NCBI GenBank assembly: GCA_963675135.1
Contig: OY776129.1
Span: forward strand, 47,442,141 to 47,506,140
Reading direction: 5' to 3'
From: Galeopsis tetrahit
Taxonomy: Eukaryota; Streptophyta; Magnoliopsida; Lamiales; Lamiaceae
Length of the DNA stretch: 64,000 nt
Below, one piece after another: positions 10,100 to 22,321 of the stretch. The first letter of the stretch is position 1. Each line of letters starts with the position of its first letter. Below the pieces are notes generated by a model, which saw nothing but the letters and a program-made list of their open reading frames with translations, had not been told where the DNA came from and did no database searches. The position numbers and the translations under genes were made by a program.

Positions 10100-12630
10100 G
10101 CTCACAACCCCTTTTTCAAAGGAAGAAATCCGAGAAGCCCTAGAAGCCTGCGACAACACAAAAAGGCCTGGACCGGACGGTTTCAACTTTGGGTTCCTAA
10201 AGGAGTTTTGGCACCTAATAGAACCTGATTTTATTCGGCTAATGGACGAGTTCCACACCCATGGAAGATTGGTAATAGGCTTCAACCCAACCTTCATTGT
10301 GCTCATCCCAAAAAAGGAGGTTAGTACGGATTTGAACGACTTCAGGCCAATATCCCTGGTTGGGGGAATCTACAAGATCATAGCTAAAATTCTGGCAAAA
10401 AGACTTGGTAATGTCTTACCATCCATCATTTCGGAAGCCCAATTTGCCTTTGTTGGAAAGAGAAACATCCTAGACAGTGTGGTCGTGTTAAATGAAGCAA
10501 TCGATGAAGCAAAACGGGAGAGAGTGGTACGAGCTTTCCTAAAAATTGACTTTGCAAAAGCCTACGACTCGGTTGACTGGGGCTACTTGGAGATCATGAT
10601 GGAAAGACTCAATTTCAATCCCAAATAAAGGAGGTGGGTAATGGAATGTGTGAAGACAGCCTCCGCGACGGTCCTTGTCAACGGAAGCCCATCTGGAGAA
10701 TTCAAGCTGAAAAATGGGGTTAAGGCAAGGGGACCCTCTATTCCCTTTCCTTTTCCTGATTGCTGCAAAAGGACTGAGCATCCTCATGGAGAAAGCAACT
10801 GAAGCAGACATGTACAAGGCAGCTGAAATTGGACCGGAAAAAATTAAAGTCTCACACCTACAGTTCGCGGATGACACAATCCTAATGGGAGAAGCAAGCT
10901 TGGATAATGCCTAGGTCATGAGACGGGTGCTGAGGAACATGGAGCTGATGTCCGGATTAAAAATCAACTTCAACAAGTGCTCGATGATTGGAGTAAACGT
11001 GAAAGGTAACACTCTCAGTGAAATGGCAGAAGTCCTTGGATGCAAAGTTTACACCATTCCCTTCACATACCTGGGAATGAAAGTGGGATCAAATCACAGG
11101 AAAGCATTGGAGTGGGCCCCGATAGTGGAGAAAATAAGGAACAGACTAGCAAGATGGGACGACAAGAAGATCTCGATGGGGGGCAGGATCACGCTTTTGA
11201 ACTCGATTATCTCTTCTCTTCCGACGTACTACCTGTCTTTTTACCGTATACCAAAGAAAACCTTGAGTGAGATTGTGAGCCTACAACGTAACTTTCTCTG
11301 GGGGGGGTGGGAGCAGTGGGAAGAGAGTGGCATGGATCGACTGGAAAAGAATATGCAACATGAAACATCTAGGAGGGCTTGGGGTAAGAGATATCAGGGT
11401 ATTCAATGAAACATTATTGGGGAAATGGGGTTGGAAATTCTTAAATGAGAGGAACAGTTTGTGGGTGAGGATTCTACGGTCTAGATATGGGGTAGTCTGG
11501 GGAGATGGCTTCGGCCTTTTCCCAACAGGAAGGGTGGGGAGGGTGTCTCTATGGTGGAGGGATGTTCTAAAAGTGTTAGGTGGGAGTAACGGGGGTTGGT
11601 TCCATGGAAATTTGACTAGGGTCTTAGGGGATGGAAAAAGTTCATTCTTTTGGGAGGAAAACTGGACAGGGGAGGGTAAGCTTAAGAATAGTTTCAAGAG
11701 ATTATACTTAATTAGCCTAGACAAGGGTAAAACTGTAGGGGAAATGGGTGTGTGGGAAGGGAATATATGGGGATGGACTTGGGGATGGAGAAGACCACTT
11801 TTCGACAGGGAACAAATATCTCTTAATGATCTCTTATCTGTGATGGACAGGTTCAAACTAAAAGCAGGAACTGAAGACTCATGAAAATGGAAAGCATCAA
11901 AGACAGGGGATTTCTCCACAAAAGAGACGTACTCAACCTTATTCAACCAAAACCAAGACACTCAACCAGAAGACAAGCTGCTGCAAGGTTTCAGAACCAT
12001 ATGGAAGAATTTTGCGCCATCGAAAGTCAAGGCTCACGCATGGAGGATGTTTTGGGGAAGACTACCGACTCGGTCCAACCTAAGAAGAAGAAACATCCTC
12101 AACCAGAACGACGATTTAAGGTGCGTACTCTGTGGAGACAGTGAGGAAACCGAAAGACACATTTTTCTGGAATGCCCCCAATCATACCAAGTCTGGATGG
12201 AATGTCTATCGTGGCTCAAATCCCCGTCAGCACTACCATCAAACATCCTGGACAACTTCATAGGATTTGGGGGTATATTGAGATGTAGAAATGGGAAAAA
12301 GATTGCGACCTGTATATGGCTTTGTGTGGTTTGGCTGATATGGAAATGGAGAAACGCAGTACTCTTCAAGAATGAAACCTTCTCGATCACAAAAGTCAAG
12401 TAGGAGATGAGAGCAAGAATATGGAGCTGGTTTACGATCAAATACCCCAGTCGGAACAACCTATCCTTTAGGGCATGGGTGTTAGACCCAATTCAGTGTA
12501 TGACATGAGAGCAGTGTAGTGTGACGGCCTTACTGTTTTTTCCTCTTTCTGTTATATCTTGTACAATGATTTTCTCGGGTATCCCTTGTACCCAATAATA
12601 ATAATAATATAATCTTTACTGATAAAAAAA
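10100..12630 (+). mobile_element. Decayed LINE retrotransposon A, 5' part displaced by the copia insertion
   Basis: Plus-strand L1-type ORF2 sequence starts in the middle of the reverse transcriptase exactly at the copia LTR edge and runs to an A/T-rich tail after a typical LINE end (CCCTTGTACCCAATAAT...). The endonuclease and the start of the RT would lie left of the window, beyond the missing copia end. Coding damage includes stops at 10626, 10912 and 11882 and at least two frame changes (near 10720 and at a run of eight G near 11300), so it is inactive. Confidence 0.88.
10101..12403 (+). pseudogene. LINE ORF2: reverse transcriptase and zinc-finger end, broken
   Basis: The frame opens with LTTPFSKEEI and the AKRPGPDGF-like RT region (TKRPGPDGFNFGF), then FRPISLVGGIYKIIAKILAKRL, KIDFAKAYDSVDW and, after a frame change, GLRQGDPLF and the active-site motif FADDTILMG. 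The thumb and connection region follow (FTYLGMKVGSN, SMGGRITLLNSI), then a second frame change. The C-terminal zf-RVT zinc-binding region is C-VLCG-(D)SEETERHIFLECP. One stop at 11882 replaces a Trp codon (TGA for TGG). No RNase H domain is present at the end, unlike the other two LINEs in the window. The protein would reverse transcribe LINE RNA at a nicked target. Confidence 0.87.
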
Positions 12631-12789
12631 ATATATATATATAAACCCTAATTTGTTTTATTAATGTTGGGCTAGAAGAATTAAGTTGGGCTTAATTTCT
12701 TTTCTTATTATTAATAAAGGTAGAATATTTTCTTACACCAAAATTGGGGTACAATATTTTTGTACTATGACATATTAGTTGGAAAATTT
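12631..12789. other. Spacer between two LINE copies
   Basis: AT-rich sequence starting with an (AT)n run and an AAACCCTAA word, with no reading frame or clear repeat. Confidence 0.5.
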
Positions 12790-14086
12790 CAATTTTGGGG
12801 GCACGGTTGTACCCTAAGTACCCCTTCGCCAGCTGGAATTAATGTTACAAGTCTCTTGACACAGGAGCATTTCTGCCTTTTGAGGCCGAAGCGATTTTGC
12901 CCACGGAAGTGGGGGAATAAGATGAAGATGAAGATGACAAAAGATTTTGGATGCATGAGGTGAGTGGTCAATACTCTGTAAAATCGGGTTACAAACAAGC
13001 TCTCAGAAATTTGCAAGCTTATAACGGCAAGCCGACATCATCAGATGTGTCATTGGTTAAGATTTGGTGGAAGAAAATATGGCAATTAAATGTGCCACCA
13101 AAGGTTCGAATTTTGGGTTGGAAGTTATGCCACGAGTTGATAGCCAAGGAAGGAAACCTCTCGAAAAGGAATATTCCGATCTTTCCTGTTTGCGGCTTAT
13201 GTGGAGTGTCGATGCCAAGTACAAACCACTCTATCTTTTATTGTCCTGGGGTTCGATCTAAAATTCTGGAAAGAGTTGGGAATGGGACAATGGATCAAGA
13301 AAGGTATATATTTGGCAACCATGCAATTACTGTCCCTTCTATCTGATTCAAAGAATTGTCTTACATTTGAAGAAATTGTTATGGTTGCTTGGGGCATTTG
13401 GCGAGAAAGATGTAAGGTCCTACATGATTATACAATGAAGTACAAAAAGCTTGATAATAGGACAGGGGAAAAAGTGCTTTACTATCTTAAAATTTATCAA
13501 GAAGTGGAGGCACAAACAGAAAGGAAAAAAAGAGCTTCTGTAACTGATGTTGAAAATCAAGAGCACATGCAGGACATTGTAACTATTGAAACAGATGCAA
13601 CTTTTAACTTGCAAGAAAGGAGGTATGGAATTGGTGGGGGTTTTTTATGCTCTGCATTGGAAAGAATATTTCATTTTTCTGAGGTTATCCCTCCGCAACG
13701 GAGCCCGCTGGAAGCTGAGTTGAAAGCAATTTGAAATGGGTTAAAGGAGACAAAGAGATTGGGATTTACTAGAGTCATTCTGAAATCTGATTCCATGTAA
13801 GCTATTCAGCTTATTGAGGGAGGGAAGCGAGGTGCTGGTCCTGAAATTACAACGGCAAATAAAATCCATCAGCTCTCGCTAGAATTTGTAGTGTGCAGAT
13901 TCATCCACCTCCCGAAAGATAAGAACGACAGAGCTCATAATCTGGCTCAACGAGCGGTTCACTATACCATTTCACGTGACTAAAATGGAGCAGTTTTCTT
14001 TAGGATGATCTAGGAGTTACTCGAGAATTTGTCTCGGCAATGTTGTTCTTTCATTACTCCTTTTTCTTCCCTCTAAAAAAAAAAAC
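12790..14086 (+). mobile_element. 5'-truncated LINE B with RNase H end and poly(A)
   Basis: A second, different plus-strand LINE keeps only the end of ORF2 and its tail. It starts near a region coding for GAFLPFEAEAI and the LINE motif GQYSVKSGYKQ, continues through zf-RVT and RNase H, and ends in an A run at 14076-14086. The 5' edge is approximate and I found no clear target duplication. Confidence 0.8.
12940..13983 (+). pseudogene. LINE ORF2 C-terminus: zf-RVT plus RNase H, broken
   Basis: Plus-strand sequence encodes GQYSVKSGYKQALRNL, the zinc-binding segment (IWQLNVPPKVRILGWKLCHE, CGLCG ... TNHSIFYCPG), and then, after a frame change near 13290, an RNase H (RVT_3) domain with VTIETDATFN, GIGGGFLC, SPLEAELKAI, VILKSDSM and the end region HLPKDKNDRAHNLAQRAV. 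Stops at 13732 and 13798 fall where Trp and probably Gln codons are expected. It is a dead 3' fragment. The RNase H domain groups it with LINE C (30585-40765) rather than LINE A. Confidence 0.82.
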
Positions 14087-14240
14087 TTTAACCTGTTCAA
14101 CCAAAGAGACATAATTTTTGTGAATGAGAGAGTAATTAAAAGTTAATAAATTTAATTAGAATTGGAACGAAAGGAAAAAGCAACATGAGCTGAGTAAAAA
14201 TGGCTCAAAACACCAAATAGGCCTATTTAGATATAAGATT
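14087..14240. other. Short AT-rich spacer
   Basis: No reading frame, RNA gene or clear repeat visible. Confidence 0.4.
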
Positions 14241-14943
14241 GGTGCATGCTATATACCCCCTCCAGCTTTGTTCAATATATTTCCCCCGATTTGTGTACCC
14301 CTACAATAGGGTACATGTTAGATGTACTTCCCCTCAAATTATCCAAAATACTATCATTTATTTATTTTTTTTCTTTATTTTCTTCATCCTCAATTTTCAA
14401 AAAATCCTAAAAACTTCCTATTCCTCTCTCCCAACACCAAACCACTGCACTTGTCTCGTACCGACACCGCACCCCTCTCTCTTCTCTCCCTCTTCTGCGT
14501 TTTTTTTATTGTTTTTTCCTCCCTATCCCTCCATTCCGGTATGTTTGTCTCTCTTTTTAAAAAAATAAAAAATTGACACACAGTATCGATCATATACACT
14601 CTCTTCGACAATAATTTGTCGACGAAAATGTATATGGTCGACCCTGGTGTACGTGTCGAAATTTATATAAATAGATTGAGATTTTTTTTTTCTAAGATTT
14701 TTTCTTTTTTAGATTTCTAAGTTTTTTTTTTTTAATTTCTAATTTGTTTTTGGAAATGATTGGGTGGTGGGGTGTAGACCGGTGAAAAAATTAGGGTTGG
14801 ATTTTCAATTTTAAAAGGGGTGTATCTATCTAATTAATGTTTTACTAAAAGGGCACATTAAATATTTTACACGAATATATTAAATTAATAAATGTGGAGG
14901 GGGAGCATACTTAACAAAGCTGGAGGGGTATATAGCCTGCGCC
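14241..14943. mobile_element. Non-autonomous DNA element with about 45-bp terminal inverted repeats
   Basis: The left end reads GGTGCATGCTATATACCCCC and continues TCCAGCTTTGTT. The right end, reverse-complemented, reads GGCGCAGGCTATATACCCC and continues TCCAGCTTTGTT, with a further shared run of C residues. The ends are about 45 bp and roughly 80% identical, enclosing 703 bp with no transposase. Flanks do not show a convincing target duplication. Long imperfect ends suggest a Mutator-type MITE, but the family is not certain. The C/T-rich interior makes spurious open frames on the plus strand. Confidence 0.65.
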
Positions 14944-15797
14944 TAAAAGTTTTTATCTAGAGATGGATCTACATCTGCACTGGAAGCCCAATTAAGTTGA
15001 TAATGGCCTTATCCATTTATATAGGCCGGCCTTTATATTTTTGACCATGACACAAGTTCTGTTTGTCCGGTCACGTTAAAAAAGGATCATTCACTTACCT
15101 GAATTTCTGATATTCGGTCTTTTTTTTTAAAAAAAAAAACCTAGCAAAATTACTCTTTCTTCTATTTTATGGGGATGAATTAATTATAGTTATCCAATTC
15201 AAAATGTTATCTAAGCCGACCATTTCTTTGTCAAAATGCAATGATAGTTAGTGAAAAAGCAGAAACAGAATTAATATATAAAATAAAAAGTCATGGTAAC
15301 AACCGTGTGTCTGACTCTGATCCTACCCTCCTTCATAAAATGTACTTATTTTTTATCATTTTTTAAAAATATACTCTATCAGATCTTCTCTTTACTTTTT
15401 CTATATTTATCTACCAAAGTCCTTCAAATTTATATAAAAATAAACAAATGCATTATACCAGTTGTGTGGATGTTCATATAAGTTGAACAGCATTTGAATT
15501 AAAAGGCAACCAACAATTTCGTGTAGCCAATATAATTGTGTACTCTATTTCTTGGGGAATTTAAACAACAGCCCAATCTTCTCATCCATTTAACCTGGTT
15601 ATTATTGTACGAAATAAATTATCAACCTGTATTTATTGAAAGATTGACTGTAATGGTCTTTGTTAACAGCACTGCGAATTGGACTTTTTTTTAAACTTAT
15701 AAATCCAACGGCGAAAATTCTAGACCACAACAAAACAAACTGCAACCTTCAATAATAAAATCCTTAAAAAATATTGTTTTAAAAAAAATATTACTGA
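14944..15797. other. AT-rich intergenic sequence
   Basis: Homopolymer runs of A and T and no supported gene or repeat. Short open frames here are low-complexity and have no coding character. Confidence 0.5.
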
Positions 15798-15994
15798 TAC
15801 TCCCTCCGTTTCAGTGTAGTTATTTTTTGTTTTCGTTCATCTCAATGAAAGCTACTTATTCATTTTTTGGTAAACTATTTATATCCACATTTCATTATAT
15901 TATTCTTTCTCAATCACATATCTCTAATACATCTACTTTATACTCCGTATACTGTATTTATATTTTAATTTCAAAATCTCATGAATAGGGAGTA
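15798..15994. mobile_element. MITE of the TACTCCCTCCG family
   Basis: Starts TACTCCCTCCGTTTCAG and ends in a degenerate copy of the inverse, GGGAGTA. TA at the outer edges fits Stowaway (Tc1/mariner-type) MITEs. About 197 bp, with a weak right end. Confidence 0.5.
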
Positions 15995-16974
15995 ACTTTT
16001 ATTGGGATGCATAGTATATAATTTTTGTGTTTAAGAAAATGCACAAATTTCAATATATAGTTTGTACGGGTACAATAGAATGATTAAGACTAGAAGAATA
16101 CTAATAAGTAGACTTTGATCCCTCTTTTGTCTTTGGTGACAACAAAATTCCTGTCAACTTATGTTGAAAACGACCTCATCTGGTGGTTGGAATTTATTAT
16201 AGGTCATTCAAACGAGAAATATATATGCAGCAGCAGCTTATTAATATATATTACAACGCCTGATACTGACCGACTAATTAGTAAAATTAATATTGTTTCT
16301 TACAAAACCATACTAATATTATTCTATACTATTTCTAAATAGCATTTTAATTCTAATAAGAATAATGTCGTGCGTAACTTGAAAATATTACCATTTCATA
16401 AAGCTAAAGTCTTGTATGGAATCGATTCCATACAAGAACTCTAATCCTACCCATTTCTATTTATTCTGACCCGATCCACATCAAATTTTATTATTATTAT
16501 TATTTTTCTTTTTTAACTCAACCGCCAACCGCATCAATTTGTTTTCAGTTTTTTTATTTAAACTCAATGCTAACTCCAGCTCAATTAATTAGTTTCTTAT
16601 TTTTTAATTAATATATTTTTTGTTAATTAAAAAATAGTTTGGAGGAAAATTTGAACCATTTACCTCAAAATGAAAAAAGTTTTTACACTCACTATCTAAG
16701 TCACTATCATACTCATTAAAATATTTATATATTACAATAAAATAAAAAAATTACGCAGAAAATGAGGTGTGAAAATTTTAATTCGTATTTAAAAATATAC
16801 ACATCTTCCATTTAGATTGTTGTCATACTCATTAAATAAATAATCTTATTAATTATATATAATAAAATAATAAATAATTCACAAAAAAAAAAAAATTAAG
16901 TTCCACTATCCAATTTTTAAGTAAAAATTTACACTTTTCAGTTATAGTGATTAAAACTTTTAAGTGAATTTTTT
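15995..16974. other. AT-rich intergenic sequence
   Basis: Nothing gene-like. Long A/T runs, short words repeated by chance, and no RNA gene seen. Confidence 0.45.
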
Positions 16975-17500
16975 TATTCAATAAAAAGTGCAACACAATT
17001 TTATTAAAAATGTAAGTCGATATAACAGAAAAATGCAACATAATATTTACTAAATATATAAGTCAGTATAACTAAAAAGTGAAACATAATTTTTCTGAAA
17101 CGTGTAAGTCACTATAATTGAAAAGTGCAACACAATATTAATGAAAAGTGTAAGACATTATAACTAAAGAGTGCAACATAACATTACTAAAAAGTGTAAG
17201 TCACTATAAATGAAAAGTGCAACAAAGTACGACTAAAAGGTGTAGCATAATATTACTAAAAAGTGTAAGTCATTATAAGTGAAAATATTGTTGGAAATTG
17301 TAAGTCACTACAACTGAAAAGTGCAACAAAATACGACTAAAATGTGTAGCATAACATTACTAAAAAGTGTAAGTCAGTATAACTGAAAATATTGTTAAAA
17401 ATTGTAAGTCACTATAACTGAAAAATGCAACAAAATATGACTAAAAAGTGTAGCATAACATTACTAAAAGGTGTAAGTCATTATAACTGAAAAATATTGA
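16975..17500. repeat. Degenerate tandem array, about 46-bp unit
   Basis: More than ten imperfect units built from alternating words such as AAAAGTGCAACA(C/T)AA and AAAAGTGTAAGTCACTATAA. In the left half the spacing is about 46 bp (for example GTGTAAG at 17102 and 17148). In the right half units combine into a longer period that also includes ACGACTAAAA and GTGTAGCATAA. No coding potential. Confidence 0.8.
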
Positions 17501-17811
17501 TGAAAGACCTCAATGTAAAATAGACTATGCCAAACCGTTTGAGCTACAACAATTAAACAAAAAAAAGTTGCGTATTTTATTTTTATGGTGACCCTGTCCA
17601 TAGGAATTAAGTTTACAGGAGACCTACCATTTCATAAATAACAAGGATCGATACTCAGTTTTTTCAAAAAGAGTTAATTACTTCAAGGTTTTGGCATTTT
17701 ATTGCATTAAAAAAAAAAATTGAACTCATTATTATAATATTATTATTTAAACAAATTGTCAAAGTTCAAATAAGGGACGGGACACCCGATAAATAATTAC
17801 ATATATGAATA
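17501..17811. other. AT-rich spacer
   Basis: No supported feature between the tandem array and the next MITE. Confidence 0.4.
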
Positions 17812-18092
17812 TACTCCCTCCGTCCCGTGATTACTTGCACACTCTTAATATGAAAATACACCCATCCCTTTTCCTATGACTCGAACTCAGGACCTAAGGC
17901 CTAGGTAGTGGTGCTCTTAATCACTTGAGCTATCCCACTTTGTCTACATTTCACTTTACACATCATCAAATTCACTTACACATTATCAAATTACCTAAAA
18001 TACACCTCATTTATCTTTCATTATCCTGAATTCGCTTTTCTTAAATAACGTGCCGGTCAAACTATGCAAGTAATTCCGGGACGGAGGGAGTA
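17812..18092. mobile_element. Stowaway-like MITE carrying a SINE fragment
   Basis: Strong terminal inverted repeats: left TACTCCCTCCGTCCCGTGAT continuing TACTTGCA, right TGCAAGTAATTCCGGGACGG continuing AGGGAGTA. TA edges fit a mariner-type target. The 281-bp length includes a tRNA-derived insertion at about 17861-17943. Confidence 0.82.
17861..17943 (-). mobile_element. tRNA-derived SINE copy inside the MITE
   Basis: On the minus strand a tRNA-like head reads GTGGGATAGCTCAAGTGATT (A-box region) and, after AAGAGCACC and a short arm, GAGTTCGAGTC (B box). It shares the block CCTAAGGCCTAGGTAGTGGT with the SINE at 56907-57017, but with differences in the A-box arm, so it is an older or different copy. 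No poly(A) tail or target duplication is evident here. Confidence 0.65.
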
Positions 18093-18892
18093 TAATTTCA
18101 AGAATATTGAAAAAAATGTTTAATCGAAAGAGAAGGGAAGGGGAATGACAAAGTTTTTTCATGAGTACGGATATAAAGTCCACAAATGTGGACTATGAAT
18201 AGTAGCAGCTGCATAAATTTCCACATTCATTGAATTCCATTGCAAAAATGTGATTTTACTTGTGCAACCTTTTAAAAAGTTTATTTTCAATAGAAATCGG
18301 CGGTAGTTTTTTACTAATCTTAATTAACAGTTCCTTGAAAATTAACAAAAGATCGAGATTATGAATGTGTAGACACAATATATGACCAGCAATTTTTTAT
18401 AACTAATTAAAGTAAATTAGATAAAAATTTACAAGTAAAATATGACCAGCAATTTTTTTATAACTATCTTAATTAGATATATTTTGCGTGTACTATATTT
18501 TACATAAGTGTTCTCATTTATTTGTTACTAAAATCAATTTGTTAGAGTTCCTAAAAAAAAATTCCAATATAGTATAGACATAAAAAAAAATATCCAATAT
18601 AGCATATATATAAATTATTTATAAATATCTCTTATGATGTAAAAAATTTATTGTTGATGTTGGCTTAATGAGAAATTTATTATTGGCCTGCGTCCAAATC
18701 TTTGCTGGTCATTTTTTTTTATACATGTTATTTTAGTTATAAAAAAATATGTGAAATAATGAGTAAATAAGTAAATACTCAATTTTGTTAATAAAGTAGA
18801 AAAATATTCAAAAGTTAACTATTTAAATAAATAGAATAAGTATATTCTTTATAGACCTAAAAATAAATTTGACAACACTTTTGGTGATTATG
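18093..18892. other. AT-rich intergenic sequence
   Basis: No gene or RNA. A short direct repeat (TATGACCAGCAATTTTTTAT near 18382 and again near 18440) is the only structure seen. Confidence 0.45.
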
Positions 18893-19165
18893 TACTCCCT
18901 CTGTCCCACTTGTTTGCACTCTTTCCTTATTCGTCCGTCCCACAATTGTTTGCACTACCTAAAAATGAAACTTTTTCATAAACTCCATCCTCACAATATC
19001 CACATATTTTCATAAAATGTCATTACTTTTACTCTCAATCCAATCATTCACTTTACTTTATTCATAAAAGTTACAAAATTACCCCTCAACACTCTACTCA
19101 TTACACATTTTTTTTAGTTTGCGTGCCCATAAAATGGTGCAAACAATCCTAGGATGGAGGGAGTA
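18893..19165. mobile_element. Stowaway-like MITE, TACTCCCTC family
   Basis: Left TACTCCCTCTGTCCCACTTG followed by TTTGCAC; right GTGCAAACAATCCTAGGATG followed by GAGGGAGTA. 273 bp. The interior (CATAAAAGTTACAAAATTAC and neighbours) is shared with the split MITE around the large LINE and with 55602-55890. Confidence 0.8.
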
Positions 19166-20452
19166 GTATTTACCAAACTCTCGTTAAGAGGATGATAATT
19201 TTACAAGATACTATTACAAAGAGAAACTTATGAGATATGAATGAAAATGAGAATACATAGAGTACTAATTAAATGTGTGTCTGGGTGAGAATAAAGATGA
19301 CTACATTATCAATTTACCTTCATCATACTTTATTAGATGGGTTAACGTGACTCCAAATTAAATTACCCCGTTTTAATTTTACTATTTTTCCTTCTATGAT
19401 TTTTTTTTATTGAATGTTAATAAAAATAAATATTTATATATAAATAATTTTAAAAATATCCAAATAAAAAAATTGAGAAACAAAATATTTTAAAATTAAT
19501 GAATTAAAGTTAATAACATATATATTTACTAATTTTTAGTATGATTTAATAATTGAGTAGTTCTTCAAATAAATATTTTTTCCTTTAAAACTATTAATAT
19601 TAAAGATAATAAATATTTATATTATATTTGACATATCATCTTAAAATCAATTCAACGATAATTATAATAGCACTTAGATAATACCATACATAATGACATT
19701 TAAATAGATACTTTATAAAAATATGACATATCATACAAAATTAAAGAGAAAACGGCACATAGACAAAATTAAGGATAAGACGATACGTCAGCAAAAACTC
19801 TCTATTAATATATAGTGGAATGAGGTAACAATAATTTTTTATCCTCATTTATTCATAGATTAGAGTAAAATACTAATCAGGCATAATTGCACTAAACCCA
19901 CTAAATTATTGGTACTGAACTTGCACCTAAACCACTGAACTATTTCTCTTTACACCAAACTTGGGCTCGTGAACTAGTTACAAAATAGGTGAAGGATAAA
20001 TATTACTTTGTGATTAATATTCCAATATAGTATTGGATGAAATGTCCCTTTAAAAAACCATATACTTCGTGGGTAAAAAGTTGATATGTATAGTTTGGTG
20101 AAAAAAAATGGTTTAACAATTTCGGTGATATAATCCGAGGTTTTTAGTGCAATTAAGCCTATAAAGTAACTATGATCTTCATTATTTTTAATTTCTTATT
20201 CAACGAGTCTTGATTTTCACTTTCATTAAAAAAATAAAAAATTTAAACAATAATTATGGTTTAATCTCAATTAGGTACCCAAATTATTTTTGTTAATTAA
20301 GAGCAGATACAAGAAGGAAATTAACTCATTCCAAATATATACCACGAAATTTCTCAACAGTCCAACCAAGGAACACGTGCATATTTATTGACTGAGCATA
20401 TATATATATATATTATTAATAGCCGCCTCAAACTCCATGTACTCTCAGTCTT
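19166..20452. other. AT-rich intergenic sequence
   Basis: No supported gene. Contains short A/T-rich direct words and an (AT)n stretch near 20398-20412. Confidence 0.45.
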
Positions 20453-20460
20453 CCTCCACC

Positions 20461-21103
20461 CAGGGGCGGATGCAAGTATAAGCTGGGAGGGGCCTTGGCC
20501 CCCCTCAAATTAATTCCAACTTCTATATATTATAGTATTGATTAGATATTAGATGTGTAAATTTTTAATTTAAAAACCCTACTTAAACGTGTTTAAAGAC
20601 ATAACAAGACTATAAGTAATTTATAATTTATTCCAAGAATGGTTGAAACTTTAAAATTAATTATTTCAGTTAATTTTTCTTATACAAAAACATATTTTAT
20701 GTTCCTATAATTAGTTTTTTTATTCGAAAATTGTGAATTAAGTAGGGGTACTTTATAAAAAATAAACACTTTGACTCGTTCTAGTAGAAGCTTTCTATTA
20801 CTTTTAGCACATAAATTAAGAAATATGATAGAACAAGTAGGTAAAATAATATAATGGGATATGAGATAGAATAGTCTACTAAAAAAGAAAAGAAAAACTT
20901 TTTTTAGAATTGACGAAAAATGAAATGAGGAGCTTTTAGATGTCAAATAAGCCTATAATTTTTTTTCATCATATTTATTATTGTTGGATTGGGATGGTAT
21001 TATTAAGTAATACAATTATTTTTTTCTTCTTATAATTGTGTGATAAATATTTATTACTCACGAATTTGGCCCCCCTCTCGAGTTAATTCTGGGTCCGCCC
21101 CTG
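20461..21103. mobile_element. hAT-type non-autonomous element with perfect 8-bp target duplication
   Basis: The ends read CAGGGGCGGA on the left and TCCGCCCCTG on the right, with further matching CCTTGGCCCCCC versus TTTGGCCCCCC just inside. Flanks 20453-20460 and 21104-21111 are both CCTCCACC, an exact 8-bp duplication as made by hAT transposases. The 643-bp interior is AT-rich and encodes no transposase. Confidence 0.85.
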
Positions 21104-21284
21104 CCTCCACCAACCACTATATATCAAATTAAGCTAAACCAGACATGCAGCTGGTACACTAATTATATACTCCGTATTAATTATTTAATTTAAATAGCCA
21201 CAACCCAGAATATTGACGTTAACAATTCTAGAAGACAGTATGCATGTTGGAATACGGAGTACAATAATTCTTTAAAAAAAAACA

Positions 21285-21613
21285 TACTCCCTCCATTTTT
21301 GAATAAGTGTCATTTTAACATTTTTCAACAAATTAAGATATTAAATTGTGGTCAATATTACCCTTCATTAATGATAAATAGTTTTGATATTAAATTTTTT
21401 TTTAGTAAAGAATGTGGTCAAGAATGTATGTGATATTCATATATACAATATTTATGATTTTTCCATGATTTATGCTACTATATTAATTGAAATTGAAGGC
21501 AAAATAATTATAAGGGTAAAATTGTCAAAATTAAAGAAAAAAATATAGAATGACACTTATTATAAAAATAATTAAAAAGGCAAAGTGACACTTATTTAAA
21601 AGTGGAGGGAGTA
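21285..21613. mobile_element. MITE with TACTCCCTCC ends
   Basis: Left TACTCCCTCCATTTTTGAAT then AAGTGTCATTTT; right TGACACTTATTTAAAAGTGG then AGGGAGTA. 329 bp with TA edges. The interior resembles the copy at 25641-25897 more than the 18893 copy, so at least two subfamilies share these ends. Confidence 0.78.
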
Positions 21614-22300
21614 TTAAACTATATAAAAAAATAAAAATCTCTGTAACTTGTTCAAATTAAATATATGAGCAGCTCCACCAATTCAATCAAATACAATTAT
21701 ATTCATTAATTAATTGTAGTCCTTCTCATCCGGCCAAATGAATACACGCACATATCCATACATCGATCGCCTTCTCTCTTTCCGTCTTTTTTTCTTAATT
21801 TTCTATATATATCCTACACATGATATTAATTTAATTACTTTATTCAAACTAATTACAGTAAATGTTTCTTCGATGGCCGGGCTGGAGATCTAATTGGCTC
21901 TAGAAAGGTCCAATGCATATATTACTATAATTCTGAGAAATTAAGTTGGAGCCTTACTCGATCTAATTAATTAATACTCCATATTATAAGTGCTAAATAA
22001 ATTATAAGCAACATTAAAAGCTTCAACCTTTTGGAAATAATTAAATTTCATTTCACAAAACGTGCATTGACCAGTTGACTGAGTACGCCACGAAAGTTAT
22101 GCTTTGATTGAAATTAAATTATGAAAAATGAAAAAGATGCCCATTTGTCGATCGATCATGCCTGTATATTCTCTTGGATCCTTAATTTTCTTAAGCACAA
22201 AATGCCCATTTGAGCATTATTCACAAATATTATGCGTCTATATGTGCTATAGGAGCAATATTTCTGTCAATATTGTTGTACATGAAATCTTTTCAATTAC

Positions 22301-22321
22301 ATATATATATATATATATATA
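22301..22321. repeat. (AT)n microsatellite
   Basis: Ten perfect AT units. Confidence 0.9.

Noticed and set aside
14239..14576. Overlapping open frames on the plus strand
   Set aside because: They come from a C/T-rich low-complexity interior of a MITE; the translations are Phe/Leu/Ser-rich without domains.
17861..17943. Possible tRNA gene
   Set aside because: A and B boxes are present, but the arms do not form a complete cloverleaf with an anticodon stem; the same block recurs as a SINE at 56907-57017.
20680..20946. 88-residue minus-strand open frame
   Set aside because: Lies inside the non-autonomous hAT element; AT-rich composition and no recognisable domain.
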